A stretch of 64,000 bases of DNA from Leptospira ellinghausenii (GCF_003114815.1 NZ_BFAZ01000008.1:124001-188000); one strand, 5' to 3'; shown: positions 1 through 9,831, counted from the stretch's first letter. Notes: generated by a model not told the origin, from the sequence alone. A program made the numbers and translations.

Positions 1-996
1 CCCGATTTTTTTCCGATTCGAATCTCGAATCTGTTTAGCAGTGACTTCCCAATACTTTGAATCTTTTTCCCATATCCACTTGGTGATTGTCTTTTTACTG
101 GATAAATTGTCCAATTTTGTAATGAGTTCTGGAGTATGTTGGAAAAAAGCTTGGTGAGGGAGTAAGGCTACATTTTTATCTTTTACACAAAATAAGTTTT
201 CAGCCGAACTATTCCAATCTACGACTCGATGATTAAAATCTAAAATCACTACTGCTTCATCAAGTTCATCTACAATTTCACTTCTTACAAGTGGTACCAA
301 ATCAAACATTCGATAGTATCCAATTGCAAAAAATATCATTATCGCCTGCATTGTACACATAACTGCAGTTATGTTCATTCCAGGTAATGGACGAATTCCC
401 ATTTTATGTAAAATCGCGGTTACCCAAATAAACAAAAAGGATATCAGGATTAATAGATAACGGTTACGTTCTGTCGATTTTGATTGAACAATTCCCTTGA
501 TAAGGAGAATTGCGACAAATACTGACCAAAAAAAGGAAAGTAAATAAGAGGCAATAAAACCACCTAAGTTTGTTTCTTGGATCCACTGGATACGCCCATC
601 TACATTAATGAGATAGGTATCGATTGTTAATGTTTTAAAAATAGGATCAAGTACACACACAGCCAATGTAAATAGAGGCTGAAGTAATAAGAGTACCCAG
701 AAACGTTTTGTCAGTAAATGTTGATTGTTTGTAAACTCAATCGAGACTAATACCATACCAACATTGGCAATGGCAACGCCCATATACAAAATACTAATGA
801 AGGTTCGGTGTAAGTTTGTACTAATGTAAACAAAATCAAGTCCATAGAATCCAGTCCAAACCATGGAACCAAATACTAAGATTAATAAATATTTTACTAA
901 ATTGAGTCGAAAGGATTTTAAAACAAATAGCCCCAATCCAAGATTGAAGCTAAATGCTAGGAAAAGAAGTACACTATATGGATGGAATTGCCACAA
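1..996 (-). CDS. Membrane sensor histidine kinase-like protein, N-terminal part (cut by window edge)
   Basis: The reverse strand is open from a TTG at 994-996 to the window edge, giving about 332 residues. Roughly residues 5-235 form a series of hydrophobic helices of the 7TM type found at the N-terminus of many histidine kinases (HisKA_7TM style). A PAS-like segment follows (DELDEAVVILD, then VVDWNSSAENLF). The kinase core would lie outside the window, so the output domain is inferred; a cyclase or diguanylate cyclase is possible. TTG was chosen because an in-frame stop lies seven codons upstream and no ATG or GTG lies between it and the membrane helices. It starts 1 bp after the bactofilin stop, so the two are probably co-transcribed. 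Confidence 0.72.
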   Translation of the reverse strand, partial: MWQFHPYSVLLFLAFSFNLGLGLFVLKSFRLNLVKYLLILVFGSMVWTGFYGLDFVYISTNLHRTFISILYMGVAIANVGMVLVSIEFTNNQHLLTKRFWVLLLLQPLFTLAVCVLDPIFKTLTIDTYLINVDGRIQWIQETNLGGFIASYLLSFFWSVFVAILLIKGIVQSKSTERNRYLLILISFLFIWVTAILHKMGIRPLPGMNITAVMCTMQAIMIFFAIGYYRMFDLVPLVRSEIVDELDEAVVILDFNHRVVDWNSSAENLFCVKDKNVALLPHQAFFQHTPELITKLDNLSSKKTITKWIWEKDSKYWEVTAKQIRDSNRKKIG

Positions 997-997
997 A

Positions 998-1366
998 CTA
1001 AGTCTCGTCGTTACTTAACATTTCGCAGTTTCCATCGAAAATAACTCCATCTGCAATTTGTAATTTAGCAGTGCGAATGTTGCCTTGGACTTTTCCTGTT
1101 GATAACATCTCTAATCTTTGAGTTGCAGTCACATTTCCAATGATGGTACCACCAACGACAACGGTTCCCGCTTTGATATTTGCCTTAACACGAGCACCTT
1201 CGCTGATCACCAAGTAACCATCTGAAATGATTTCACCTGTGAAATCACCAGAGATTTGAAGTGGTTTTTTGAAAGCTAAGGTTCCGCTAAAAGCAGTTTC
1301 CTTTCCTAAGATGGTGGCAATGACTCCGTGTTCTGTGATGGTAGGTTGCATTTCTTTTTTTGACAT
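998..1366 (-). CDS. Bactofilin family cytoskeletal protein
   Basis: This 122-residue protein has the bactofilin (DUF583) core. Short beta repeats rich in Gly and Val run from about residue 20 to 110 (FSGTLAFKKPLQISGDFTGE, VVGGTIIGNVTA, GKVQGNIRTAKL) and are expected to form a right-handed beta-helix. Bactofilins polymerise without nucleotide at the inner face of the membrane and act as scaffolds for cell shape or wall-modifying proteins; in spirochaetes they have been linked to helical morphology. Length is normal and the short polar tails are typical. It sits between a TPR peptide gene and a sensor kinase gene on the same strand. Its client is not evident. Confidence 0.9.
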   Translation of the reverse strand: MSKKEMQPTITEHGVIATILGKETAFSGTLAFKKPLQISGDFTGEIISDGYLVISEGARVKANIKAGTVVVGGTIIGNVTATQRLEMLSTGKVQGNIRTAKLQIADGVIFDGNCEMLSNDET

Positions 1367-1371
1367 AGTTC

Positions 1372-1596
1372 CTATTTCGTTTTCATGTTATACACTCCAT
1401 CCCAATCATCAGGAGGAGGATCTGCGATGTAATCATCACAACGTTCAATATAAAGTTTGGAAGGACCGTCTCCAGGATGGATCGCTAATGCTTTTTTGAA
1501 TTCTTCTTTTGCTTCTGCAAATTTACGAGATTTGTACAAAGTAAGTCCTTGGTTGTAATGCACAAGCACTGACTTCATTTTATCACTAACGATCAT
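1372..1596 (-). CDS. Small TPR-motif protein
   Basis: The 74 residues hold one clear tetratricopeptide unit (YNQGLTLYKSRKFAEAKEEF, then KALAIHPGDGPSKLY) followed by an acidic, proline-containing tail ending DWDGVYNMKTK. Such an isolated TPR tail resembles the C-terminal extension of larger spirochaetal adenylate cyclases, so this could be a stand-alone adaptor or the remnant of a larger signalling protein. The start ATG overlaps the acpS stop in an ATGA arrangement (1593-1596), and the bactofilin gene follows 5 bp after its stop. Translational coupling to acpS is therefore likely. No catalytic motif is present. Confidence 0.75.
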   Translation of the reverse strand: MIVSDKMKSVLVHYNQGLTLYKSRKFAEAKEEFKKALAIHPGDGPSKLYIERCDDYIADPPPDDWDGVYNMKTK

Positions 1597-1976
1597 TTGA
1601 GCTCCTTATAGAATACGACAACGGCGGTTGAATAGTGGTCAGCATGGCTAATGGACACCGAACTACCCGTAAATCCTTTCTCACGGAAAAACTTCTCAGT
1701 TTTCCCATGGATGACTAGCGTTTTTTTCCCAAAATTGGTTCCCGCCAGCTCAATCTCGCGCATATCGGCAACCTCACCTGGTTCTAAGTTCAAGGCTTTG
1801 ATGACCGCTTCTTTACAAGCAAACCTTCCAGCAAGAAAAGGCACGGGGTCTTTGTGTTTGTGACAGTATTCGACCTCTTCATCGGTGAATATTCGTTTCA
1901 AAAACCGATCCCCATGTTTTTGTAATAATTCTCGAATTCGTTCGTTTTCGACAATGTCGTTCCCGACTGATAACAT
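1593..1976 (-). CDS. acpS: Holo-[acyl-carrier-protein] synthase
   Basis: AcpS transfers the 4'-phosphopantetheine arm of coenzyme A to a serine of apo-ACP, activating fatty acid synthesis. The 127-residue protein is full length. It shows the N-terminal Mg-binding motif VGNDIVENERI and the second signature FACKEAVIKAL, with the catalytic Asp and Glu in place, and ends in the usual VSISHADHYSTAVVV strand. The gene begins 8 bp after the stop of the giant signalling gene and overlaps the TPR peptide gene by ATGA, so it belongs to the same minus-strand run. Confidence 0.95.
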   Translation of the reverse strand: MLSVGNDIVENERIRELLQKHGDRFLKRIFTDEEVEYCHKHKDPVPFLAGRFACKEAVIKALNLEPGEVADMREIELAGTNFGKKTLVIHGKTEKFFREKGFTGSSVSISHADHYSTAVVVFYKELK

Positions 1977-1984
1977 AAGTAGAT

Positions 1985-4900
1985 TTATTTACGCCGAAGT
2001 TCCATGAGTCGAGCAAATAATCGATTGTTTTCCTTGTGGTAAGGCCGTCTCAACTTCACACGCTCCGAATAATCAAAGGCAGCTCCAAAATCTCCATTGG
2101 CAAACAAGGCCTCTGCGATATAAAACAATGTCAAACTATCAGATGGATTTTTTTGTATGTAAGTAACTGCAAACTGTAATGGGAAAATAGACATCCTATG
2201 CTCAGTGTATAGATAAATTTTCTGAAAGGAGAGAGGTGCTTCGTGGATATTTGGATAATGTGATGATATCATTTTTTCAACGTCGACCCAAAGTTTTTGT
2301 TTGTACAAAGTCAGAGCTCGCAAATAAACAATGTGTTTTGGATGGGATTTTGGTATGTTAATTTCTGAACCGACGCCAGTATACTCAACACGTATCAAAG
2401 ATAGGTCGTCGATTAACTCTCCTTGTTTTTTAATCGCATCTCGAATTAAATTTAAATCTCCCATCCCTTCTTTGGCAGTTTTTAAAAACAATTCATCATC
2501 TTCATTCACTTCCATTTCTTGTTCAGATCCAACCAGAATATCATCTCTTCCGTCTGAGCCAATGAGCAGGATGTCTCCCTTTTCCATTTGAAAAGTATTA
2601 ATTTGAAGATTTTTCTTTGAAGCAAGTAAACCAAGTTTCGCACAAACATAGTTATGAGGTAGGAAAAATGTTTTATGATTTCGATAGATCACAGGTCGAG
2701 GATGTTCCGCATTCAAAAAATAGAAAAATCCTGTTTCATCATCTATCAAACAAAGAAACATCGAGATCAACATGGAACCATCAAACGTTACTAACGTGTT
2801 GTGTAATTCAAAGTAGGCACTACTTACCCACTTTTCAGGAGTCATATCCTTTGATTCTTCAGATTGTCCATTTCGTTTGATGATTGCTTCAAATACCGAT
2901 CCAATGACAAGGGCCCCACTTGCTCCTTGCATAGACTTGCCCATAGCATCTCCGTTCAATACCACAATGTATTTTTTGTTTTGCAATTGAATGGAGGAAG
3001 ACACACATAAATCTCCACCAATTTCAGAATTCCATTGTTTATAACTAAACTTTTTCTTTTGTTCGGTTAAGAACTGGATATTCATATTTGATGATTCAGC
3101 ATGATTTTGTGTTAATGGTTCAATCAACAAGGAAGCGAGAAAATAATCACCATCCTGTTGTTCTTTTAGTCCTTTAACTTCCGTTAAAGCTGAATTCAAC
3201 TCTTTTGTCCTTTCATCAACTTTCTGCTCCAAGTTTGTGTAAAGTAAAGAGTTCTCTATCGAAACAGCAATTTGAGATGAAAGAATTTTTAGAATTTCGA
3301 CTCTACCTGGTGTAAATGCGTCTGTCGTTAAATTATTTTCTAGATATACAATTCCTACTACAATGCCATGGCTCAAAATTGGATAACATAATAATGATTT
3401 TGGTAAATACGATTTCACATATGGGTCGTTTTTAAACTCACCTTCTCTTGCTGCATCACCACAAATGACAACAACTCCCGTTCGGGCCACATAACCAATA
3501 ATTTGTGATGGAATCTTATTTTGGCGAATTGTTGTAATCGCTTGAGAAAAATCTAATTCAAAAGGAGAATCCGAATAAACAGAAACAGATTCTGTTTCTA
3601 AGTTGGATTCCGCAATCACTTGCCATTTTGTATCAAAATTCAGAATAAAATAGCCACGTTCTGCACCAGCATTTTCAAGGATAATCTTCATCATCTTTTC
3701 TAATAAACGATTAAGTTGTATTTCACCTGAAATCGTTTGAGATGCTTTGATGACAGTATTGATATCTAAACTTGATCCTACATCTCCAAAAATATCTTTT
3801 GTTGTACTAAATAAGGAAACGTTATCTGTAGAATCTGTTCTAAAATTCCTTCCTATGTATTTCTTTAAAGAAATATGATCTGCTTCTAACTGTTTGACCT
3901 TGGAAATAAAACCGTATTTGCCATAACGATAATGCGCTTCCACAAGGTGTAGATTACTATATTGATCAAAACCAGTTTCTCTCCACATTCTGACCAATAT
4001 CTCATTTCCGATTGCTTCTTCTAAGATATATCCAGATTCTCTAGCTGAAGTAATTGCTGCTTTACAAGTTACCACAGCTTCCGATATTTTGTTTGATAAG
4101 TATAACTCAATTGCAGAAATAATTTCATATTTATGACCAAAGTTATCCGGAGAATTTTTTGCCCAAACCTTCAATCGTTTTGAAAATGTTTTTAAGCGTT
4201 TCAATAAAATGTTTCGATTGTTTGATTCCGAGTATTTAGGATTTGATAATATTTCGTAAACAACGAGTGCTCCTAAAAAAACATGTTCAGGAACAAACAT
4301 CATAGCGAACACTCCACCCTCTAATCCATCTAATTTGAGTGAAAATTGATAAGCCTTTTCTATATCTCCTAGAAAGTATTCCAACCTAAGTTTACATAAA
4401 TAATAATCAAATAATGCATTTGTGTTCCCATATGTTTCCCATTCTTTGACATTTTCTGATTCTAAGAAATAGCGACCTTCCAAACTCAATGGATCGGAAG
4501 TTTCACCTCGCATATTTTCAACCATTTGCATATTCAAACGATGAACTTGGTAAGCATGGTGTTGCCTCAAACTTAGGAGTGAGGCATCATAACGAAGTTG
4601 GCTTTTGTATAAATCATCCAAGTTTTCTCGGTATAATAATCCTTGGAAATGGATGTTATTTAAAGAATAGGATGCATACTGTAGATCACCAGTTTCCATA
4701 CCCGCAAGGAAACTATCCCAAAAAATATTTTTACCTTCCTTTGCATGATTTTTCCAAGGTAGAATCATACAAGCATACATAAATAAAGTTCTACATTTAA
4801 ATGATTTGGCATCCAGTACATCAATTAATTTGATTCCTAACTTACCAAACTTATCTCCGGAATCATAATCACCAAGGCCAGATCCTTGGATCATACCCAT

Positions 4901-7699
4901 TGCAGAAAAACCAAATGCACTCAGCTCACAAAGGCCATATAACAAAGTATAATTGACCATTTTGAGAACAATCACTGGAAATAGGTTTGGATCTGCTAAA
5001 AAAGATGGTGCGATACAAGCATTGAGTAAGCGCATAATAGCCAAATACTTAGGGTCTGTTGCAATTGGCAAAAATTCCAATTCTTCAATCGGTTTTCTTC
5101 CCAATCGAAATTTGAATTTTACGATTTCTTTTAATGGTGACAGAGCAGATGCGTTTTTAGGTAACCTAACGCCCAGTAACCTAAGCGCTTGCTTTAAGGT
5201 AACCAAAACTTCTTTCATTTTATTTTGAGTGACAAGCATTGAAGTCTGTAACTCATAAACTAAAATTTTATCTAAATCTGTTTTTGCATGTTTTAGAATA
5301 TGATTGAAACTTTTTTCAGCTTTTTCAAAATTTTTAGACAGGTAAGCCGATCTTGCGTAAGCTAAATGAAGTTTGAGTGTGCTTTCATATTGAAAATTCC
5401 ACTCTTCTTCTACCATCAATCCAACCATACGTTCAAAAAAGCTGAATGCTGCATCATATGCAGATGAATTGAGAGCCTTAAAACCTGCTCTCTCATTTAA
5501 GGTACGTAATTGAACCAATTCTTGGTCTTTTGTAATTTGTGAGGCACCTAAATTGAGTTGGTTTACAATCGTGAATAAATGATCATCTAATTTGTATTTA
5601 TAAAGAATTGATAAATACGTTTTTCCAATTTTGTAATGTAACTTCGATTTTTCTTCAGGAGAAATGATTTTATAGATCGCTTCTCTGATTTTATCATGAG
5701 TAAAATTAGCATCATCCAATCCTAAAATCAGGAATTCTTCGTTTGCCAACGCAACCAAATCCATAGATGCCACGTGAAAAGGTCTCTCAGCAATCGTCGC
5801 ATAAATATCGTGGCGAAACCAGTTTCCTATACATGCAGTTAATTTTAATGCTTCGATTAATTCCGGGGGTTGTAGGTAAATCTTATCGATGATCAAATCA
5901 ATTACATTTTCGGAAATATTAACTGTATTGATTTTTTCCTTATCCCAAACCCATCGATTTTCGGAAAATTGGATAAAAGATCTTTCATAAAGATTCTTAA
6001 ACATCTCATTTACGTGAAAAGGATTCCCCTTGGTTTTTTTCCAAATGATTTCCGAAATCCCTTTGATTTCTGATTCAGGTAAAGACAATGTATCGGATAC
6101 AAGAATCGAAATATCAGATTCTGTTAGTGGTTCTAATCGAATTTCAGTGATGGAAGTTTTAGTTTCCCGAAGTTCTTCCAACATCCGAAAAAATGGATCA
6201 GTAGGACTTACTTCATTATCTCGGTATGATAAGATGATAAAAAAATAGGAGATTTCAGGATCGGTGATTGCTTCTTTTAATAAAAGTATACTTGAAGAAT
6301 CTGCCCACTGTAAATCATCTAAAAACATAACGACAGGGTGTTCTTTCGTACACACTGTTCGCAAAAATTTTCTAAAAACCAGATGAAATCGATTTTCTGT
6401 TTCTACCGTATCCAATTCTGGAGGAGTTTCTACTTCTCCCAATAATTGGGCAAGTTCAGGCACTACATCGATGATCAGTTTTGCATTTGCACCTAAGGTT
6501 TGGGTTAAGATTTTTTTCCATTCTTTGACAGAAGTTTCATTCTCAGATAACAACTGCTTTACTAATCCTTGCAATGCAAGATTGATTGCGCGATAAGGGA
6601 TCGATTTTTTATATAAATCAAATTTACCCGTTGTAAAGTAGGCTCTTTCAATTGTAACTGGTTTTTGGATTTCATTAATTAAAGCTGACTTCCCTATACC
6701 AGAACGTCCTGAAATTAAGAAGGTTTCTATTTTACCTTCCGTTGCATTTAGAAATTTTTCTTCAAAAGTTTTAAGTTGTGACTCTCTACCGTATAACTTT
6801 TTTGGAATTTGGAAACGAGAAGATTTATCATTTTTTGCCAACTCCATTTGAAAGGAATCTAAATCTTCTTTTCCATTTTCTAATAAGACAGATTGAATGG
6901 TGATCAAATCTGATAATAATCCAGTTGCAGTTTGGTATCTATCTTCTGGATTTTTTTCCAAAAGTTTCATGATTAAATCTGATAAGATTTTCGGAGCATT
7001 ACTCCTTTCCTTGGGAGGTAAAGGGATCCTAGCTAAATGTGCGTGGACCATCTCCAAACTATCAGTGTATAAAAATGGTAGTTCTCCTGTGATGAGTTGG
7101 TATAAGGTAACCCCTAGCGAATAAAAGTCAGTGCGATAGTCAACAGTCCGGTTCATTCTCCCAGTTTGTTCAGGAGAAATATGTGCTAGTGTTCCTGTTA
7201 AATTTTGGTTCATCGGAAGATAAAAACTTCTATGAGTTAACATAGTTGCGGAACCAAAATCAATTATCTTCAATTCACCAGTTTCAGGATGATAAATGAT
7301 ATTCTGTGCTTTGATATCGTTATGGACTACTTTCGCTTTATGGATGTCCGAAAGTGCTCTACAAATCTCAATTGAGATATTTAAAAAAGTCTGGAGATTA
7401 CTATATTTTCCACTTAATTGAAGTTTAGCGAGATCGGTATATTCGATATGAGGAAAAACAATCGCAACTGTGTTTTGGTATGATTCAAAACTTAATGGTT
7501 TTAATGTGTAGTTTGAATCAATCGATTTAAGAATTTCAAATTCATTTTTAAACTTTGTAATTTCGTGATTATCAGGATAGTCTCTGTTTAATAGTTTCAC
7601 AACCACTGGAGATTTTTTTTCATCTTCTCCAATATAGACAGAACTCCTTTTCCCCAAATGGAGTTCTTTTGTTACTTTGTATTTTCCTATCGTAAACAA
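1985..7699 (-). CDS. Trifunctional Ser/Thr kinase - AAA ATPase - GAF - SpoIIE phosphatase
   Basis: This 1904-residue protein joins several signalling modules. Residues 1-270 are a Hanks-type kinase (Lys35 in VVVKLLN, catalytic loop HNDIKAQN at 126-133, DFG at 147-149, SPEQ). An AAA/STAND-like ATPase follows (Walker A GRSGIGKS near 331-338, Walker B VVMFLDDLQWAD). Then comes a long helical TPR-like region (about 650-1240), a GAF domain (about 1325-1475), a short coiled coil, and a PP2C/SpoIIE phosphatase (about 1500-1725; GGDL, NGDAMGKS, GSDGRDD). A TPR-like tail closes it. Similar kinase/ATPase/phosphatase proteins are known in Leptospira and cyanobacteria. The start is TTG with AAGGA seven bases upstream; no ATG fits ahead of the kinase glycine loop. 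It has no membrane segment. It probably controls a STAS-type antagonist, but the partner is unknown. Confidence 0.92.
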   Translation of the reverse strand: MFTIGKYKVTKELHLGKRSSVYIGEDEKKSPVVVKLLNRDYPDNHEITKFKNEFEILKSIDSNYTLKPLSFESYQNTVAIVFPHIEYTDLAKLQLSGKYSNLQTFLNISIEICRALSDIHKAKVVHNDIKAQNIIYHPETGELKIIDFGSATMLTHRSFYLPMNQNLTGTLAHISPEQTGRMNRTVDYRTDFYSLGVTLYQLITGELPFLYTDSLEMVHAHLARIPLPPKERSNAPKILSDLIMKLLEKNPEDRYQTATGLLSDLITIQSVLLENGKEDLDSFQMELAKNDKSSRFQIPKKLYGRESQLKTFEEKFLNATEGKIETFLISGRSGIGKSALINEIQKPVTIERAYFTTGKFDLYKKSIPYRAINLALQGLVKQLLSENETSVKEWKKILTQTLGANAKLIIDVVPELAQLLGEVETPPELDTVETENRFHLVFRKFLRTVCTKEHPVVMFLDDLQWADSSSILLLKEAITDPEISYFFIILSYRDNEVSPTDPFFRMLEELRETKTSITEIRLEPLTESDISILVSDTLSLPESEIKGISEIIWKKTKGNPFHVNEMFKNLYERSFIQFSENRWVWDKEKINTVNISENVIDLIIDKIYLQPPELIEALKLTACIGNWFRHDIYATIAERPFHVASMDLVALANEEFLILGLDDANFTHDKIREAIYKIISPEEKSKLHYKIGKTYLSILYKYKLDDHLFTIVNQLNLGASQITKDQELVQLRTLNERAGFKALNSSAYDAAFSFFERMVGLMVEEEWNFQYESTLKLHLAYARSAYLSKNFEKAEKSFNHILKHAKTDLDKILVYELQTSMLVTQNKMKEVLVTLKQALRLLGVRLPKNASALSPLKEIVKFKFRLGRKPIEELEFLPIATDPKYLAIMRLLNACIAPSFLADPNLFPVIVLKMVNYTLLYGLCELSAFGFSAMGMIQGSGLGDYDSGDKFGKLGIKLIDVLDAKSFKCRTLFMYACMILPWKNHAKEGKNIFWDSFLAGMETGDLQYASYSLNNIHFQGLLYRENLDDLYKSQLRYDASLLSLRQHHAYQVHRLNMQMVENMRGETSDPLSLEGRYFLESENVKEWETYGNTNALFDYYLCKLRLEYFLGDIEKAYQFSLKLDGLEGGVFAMMFVPEHVFLGALVVYEILSNPKYSESNNRNILLKRLKTFSKRLKVWAKNSPDNFGHKYEIISAIELYLSNKISEAVVTCKAAITSARESGYILEEAIGNEILVRMWRETGFDQYSNLHLVEAHYRYGKYGFISKVKQLEADHISLKKYIGRNFRTDSTDNVSLFSTTKDIFGDVGSSLDINTVIKASQTISGEIQLNRLLEKMMKIILENAGAERGYFILNFDTKWQVIAESNLETESVSVYSDSPFELDFSQAITTIRQNKIPSQIIGYVARTGVVVICGDAAREGEFKNDPYVKSYLPKSLLCYPILSHGIVVGIVYLENNLTTDAFTPGRVEILKILSSQIAVSIENSLLYTNLEQKVDERTKELNSALTEVKGLKEQQDGDYFLASLLIEPLTQNHAESSNMNIQFLTEQKKKFSYKQWNSEIGGDLCVSSSIQLQNKKYIVVLNGDAMGKSMQGASGALVIGSVFEAIIKRNGQSEESKDMTPEKWVSSAYFELHNTLVTFDGSMLISMFLCLIDDETGFFYFLNAEHPRPVIYRNHKTFFLPHNYVCAKLGLLASKKNLQINTFQMEKGDILLIGSDGRDDILVGSEQEMEVNEDDELFLKTAKEGMGDLNLIRDAIKKQGELIDDLSLIRVEYTGVGSEINIPKSHPKHIVYLRALTLYKQKLWVDVEKMISSHYPNIHEAPLSFQKIYLYTEHRMSIFPLQFAVTYIQKNPSDSLTLFYIAEALFANGDFGAAFDYSERVKLRRPYHKENNRLFARLMELRRK

Positions 7700-7708
7700 A
7701 TAAAATCC

Positions 7709-8473
7709 TTATCTAGCAGTTTTCCCGCCATCCACTGGGATAACAGCACCAGTAATGAAGGCAGCTCCTTCACCAGACAACCATACACAAGTTTTGGCTA
7801 CTTCTTCAGGAGTTGCCATCCGACCTAAGGCATAAGATTTCATTCTTTCTTTTTTAACTTCTTCTGGATTCGGTACATTTGCATAAAATACATCGTCCAT
7901 TTCAGTTTGAATTCCACCTGGACAAAGCGCAATGACTCGAATCCCTTGTGCCCCATATTCTAAAGCTGCAGATTTAGTCAGTCCTATGATTCCATGTTTT
8001 GACATTGAGTAAGGGCCGGCTTTTTCTTTTCCACGTAAACCTAATGCTGAAGAAACATTGATGATCGCACCACCATTTCCTTGTTTGATAAACTGCTTTA
8101 ATTCAAATTGCATTGATAAAAACGTACCTTTTAGATTTACATCCATAACGGAATCAAAAATATCTAATGGATAATCAGCTGTCGTTTTAAGGACTCCGGA
8201 AATCCCTGCGTTATTGACTGCTACATCTATTTGGCTATATTTTTCTACGATGGTTTCTACAAAATTACGAACTGCTTCCGATTGTGTGACATCACATTTG
8301 AAAAATATACCTTCCCCGCCTTGTATTTCAAGTAAAGCAAGAGTATCTTCCCCTTCTTGTTTCCTGCGTCCACAAAAACCAACCACATAACCAGCGTTTG
8401 CAAATTCTAAAACAATCGCTCTACCTAATCCGGAAGTTCCACCAGTAACTAATGCTACTTTTTTCTTTTTCAT
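7709..8473 (-). CDS. SDR family NAD(P)-dependent oxidoreductase
   Basis: The 254-residue classical short-chain dehydrogenase has every landmark: cofactor motif TGGTSGLG near residue 10, NNAG near 90, catalytic Ser in NVSSALG, and YSMSK with the active-site Tyr and Lys. The C-terminal FITGAVIPVDGG segment is typical of FabG-like and glucose-dehydrogenase-like enzymes. It has no N-terminal signal and should be cytosolic. The substrate cannot be read from sequence. The start ATG overlaps the stop of the upstream PilZ gene (ATGA at 8470-8473), and the giant kinase gene begins 10 bp after its stop. Confidence 0.92.
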   Translation of the reverse strand: MKKKKVALVTGGTSGLGRAIVLEFANAGYVVGFCGRRKQEGEDTLALLEIQGGEGIFFKCDVTQSEAVRNFVETIVEKYSQIDVAVNNAGISGVLKTTADYPLDIFDSVMDVNLKGTFLSMQFELKQFIKQGNGGAIINVSSALGLRGKEKAGPYSMSKHGIIGLTKSAALEYGAQGIRVIALCPGGIQTEMDDVFYANVPNPEEVKKERMKSYALGRMATPEEVAKTCVWLSGEGAAFITGAVIPVDGGKTAR

Positions 8474-9729
8474 TGGATTTCCCTATCTTCTATCAATCTT
8501 CCATACCGATTGATTGCTTCCTTTACATTTGCCTTGTCTAGATCAGATATTTCTTCAAAACGAAATCCAGCAAAAAACATATCTTCATTATTATCGTCTT
8601 CTTTTACCCATAATAAAATACAAGTTCCGTGTACGAAACCAACAATATCAAAATGCATAAAAAATTCTAGTTGTTGCTCGGTGGACAATGTTCCCGGATG
8701 GATTCCTGAGCAGCGCACCATAAATCCAGAATTTGATATATTTTCGATTGTTGAAACAATATTCCTTCCATTTTCTCGAATGGAAATGTTGTTCTTAAAA
8801 CGATCCAAAATCCGAAACCTTGGATCAATTTCATACACTTCTTCCTGCGTGCTTTTTAAGCGTTTGTAAACCTTTAGAGGCAAAATACTCGCAGCCATTT
8901 CAATTTTTGTAATTTCTTGGTTCTCTTGGTAGGCCGTAATGGCGAGTTTTGAGTAGTTCCAATACCCAGATTTACTGTATTTAACTTCTTTTGCTTTGAC
9001 TCTAAGTTTAATCGGCATATTCATTTTTGCATATTGCAAAAACTCAGAATTTAAATATAACAATAAAAAGGTGACATCTTCAAAAGGGACTTTCCCAAAC
9101 ATATGATTACATGCAATTCCCAATTGCCTCGCCGCTTCTACAATTTGCATTCCTGAAATGTGTTTTAGATTGGGAGGTGAATAGTATTTATGAGTTGGTG
9201 GGACGTACAAATTTGCAAAAAAAGTGTCCCTCTTTGGAATCTCAGGGAATCTTTCAAAGATTGCAGAGATCATCGATTTTTCTACATTGCCTACATAATA
9301 ATCTCTGCGTTTGACAAGTTGTAAAATTTTAATCTCATCAGCTTCTGTCACCTGGTCATTTAGTACATATTGTTCGATTTCTGTATCAAAATGATAAAAT
9401 TGGCTTAAGAATTCTCTACCTGAATCATCTATATTCGCTTCATTTAAAATACGATCTGCTGATTCTTTGCGTATCCGAGAAGGAATAGTTTTTAATTGAT
9501 AATAACTCCCCGATGCATCAGTTCTCTTAATGTAATAGAATAAAAGAAATTCCTTTTCCTCTTCGTTCAGTTTTGGTAAGACATCATTTTCCATAAGGTC
9601 TGCCAAAATCAACCGAGGCAGAGCTCTTCTTATATTGGAAACAAAACTATCTTCTTGGAAATATGTGCGTGTGTAACGTTTATCGAGAGGTAAAACAGTG
9701 GGGAGTTCTTCTTTTTCGGAAACCTTCAT
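8470..9729 (-). CDS. PilZ domain protein (DUF1577-like)
   Basis: About 419 residues. The N-terminal 300 residues match no enzyme family I recognise but resemble the Leptospira DUF1577 architecture. The C-terminal 115 residues look like a PilZ domain: an arginine-rich lead-in (RILDRFKNN), then ENISNSGFMV, which fits the (D/N)xSxxG c-di-GMP motif, followed by beta strands ending FFAGFRFEEI. Binding of c-di-GMP is inferred. I chose ATG at 9727-9729 over an in-frame TTG three codons upstream (9736-9738) because it lies at better distance from the GG-rich stretch. A perfect 9-bp inverted repeat lies just upstream in its leader. It is translationally coupled to the SDR gene. Confidence 0.7.
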   Translation of the reverse strand: MKVSEKEELPTVLPLDKRYTRTYFQEDSFVSNIRRALPRLILADLMENDVLPKLNEEEKEFLLFYYIKRTDASGSYYQLKTIPSRIRKESADRILNEANIDDSGREFLSQFYHFDTEIEQYVLNDQVTEADEIKILQLVKRRDYYVGNVEKSMISAIFERFPEIPKRDTFFANLYVPPTHKYYSPPNLKHISGMQIVEAARQLGIACNHMFGKVPFEDVTFLLLYLNSEFLQYAKMNMPIKLRVKAKEVKYSKSGYWNYSKLAITAYQENQEITKIEMAASILPLKVYKRLKSTQEEVYEIDPRFRILDRFKNNISIRENGRNIVSTIENISNSGFMVRCSGIHPGTLSTEQQLEFFMHFDIVGFVHGTCILLWVKEDDNNEDMFFAGFRFEEISDLDKANVKEAINRYGRLIEDREIQ

Positions 9730-9741
9730 TTGTATCAACCA

Positions 9742-9773
9742 GGAATCTACTTTAGGATTAGTCCGTAGATTCC
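9742..9773. repeat. 9-bp perfect inverted repeat in the leader of the PilZ gene
   Basis: GGAATCTAC at 9742-9750 and GTAGATTCC at 9765-9773 are exact inverted copies around a 14-base spacer. The repeat lies 13 bp upstream of the PilZ-protein ATG and 59 bp downstream of the usp stop, both on the minus strand. No T-tract follows, so it is a poor intrinsic terminator. It may be an operator or an mRNA hairpin affecting initiation. Confidence 0.45.
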
Positions 9774-9831
9774 AATGGGATACCTTTCAAGGCAAGTAAT
9801 TTAACATTGATTTGTCAAAATTATGGTAAAT

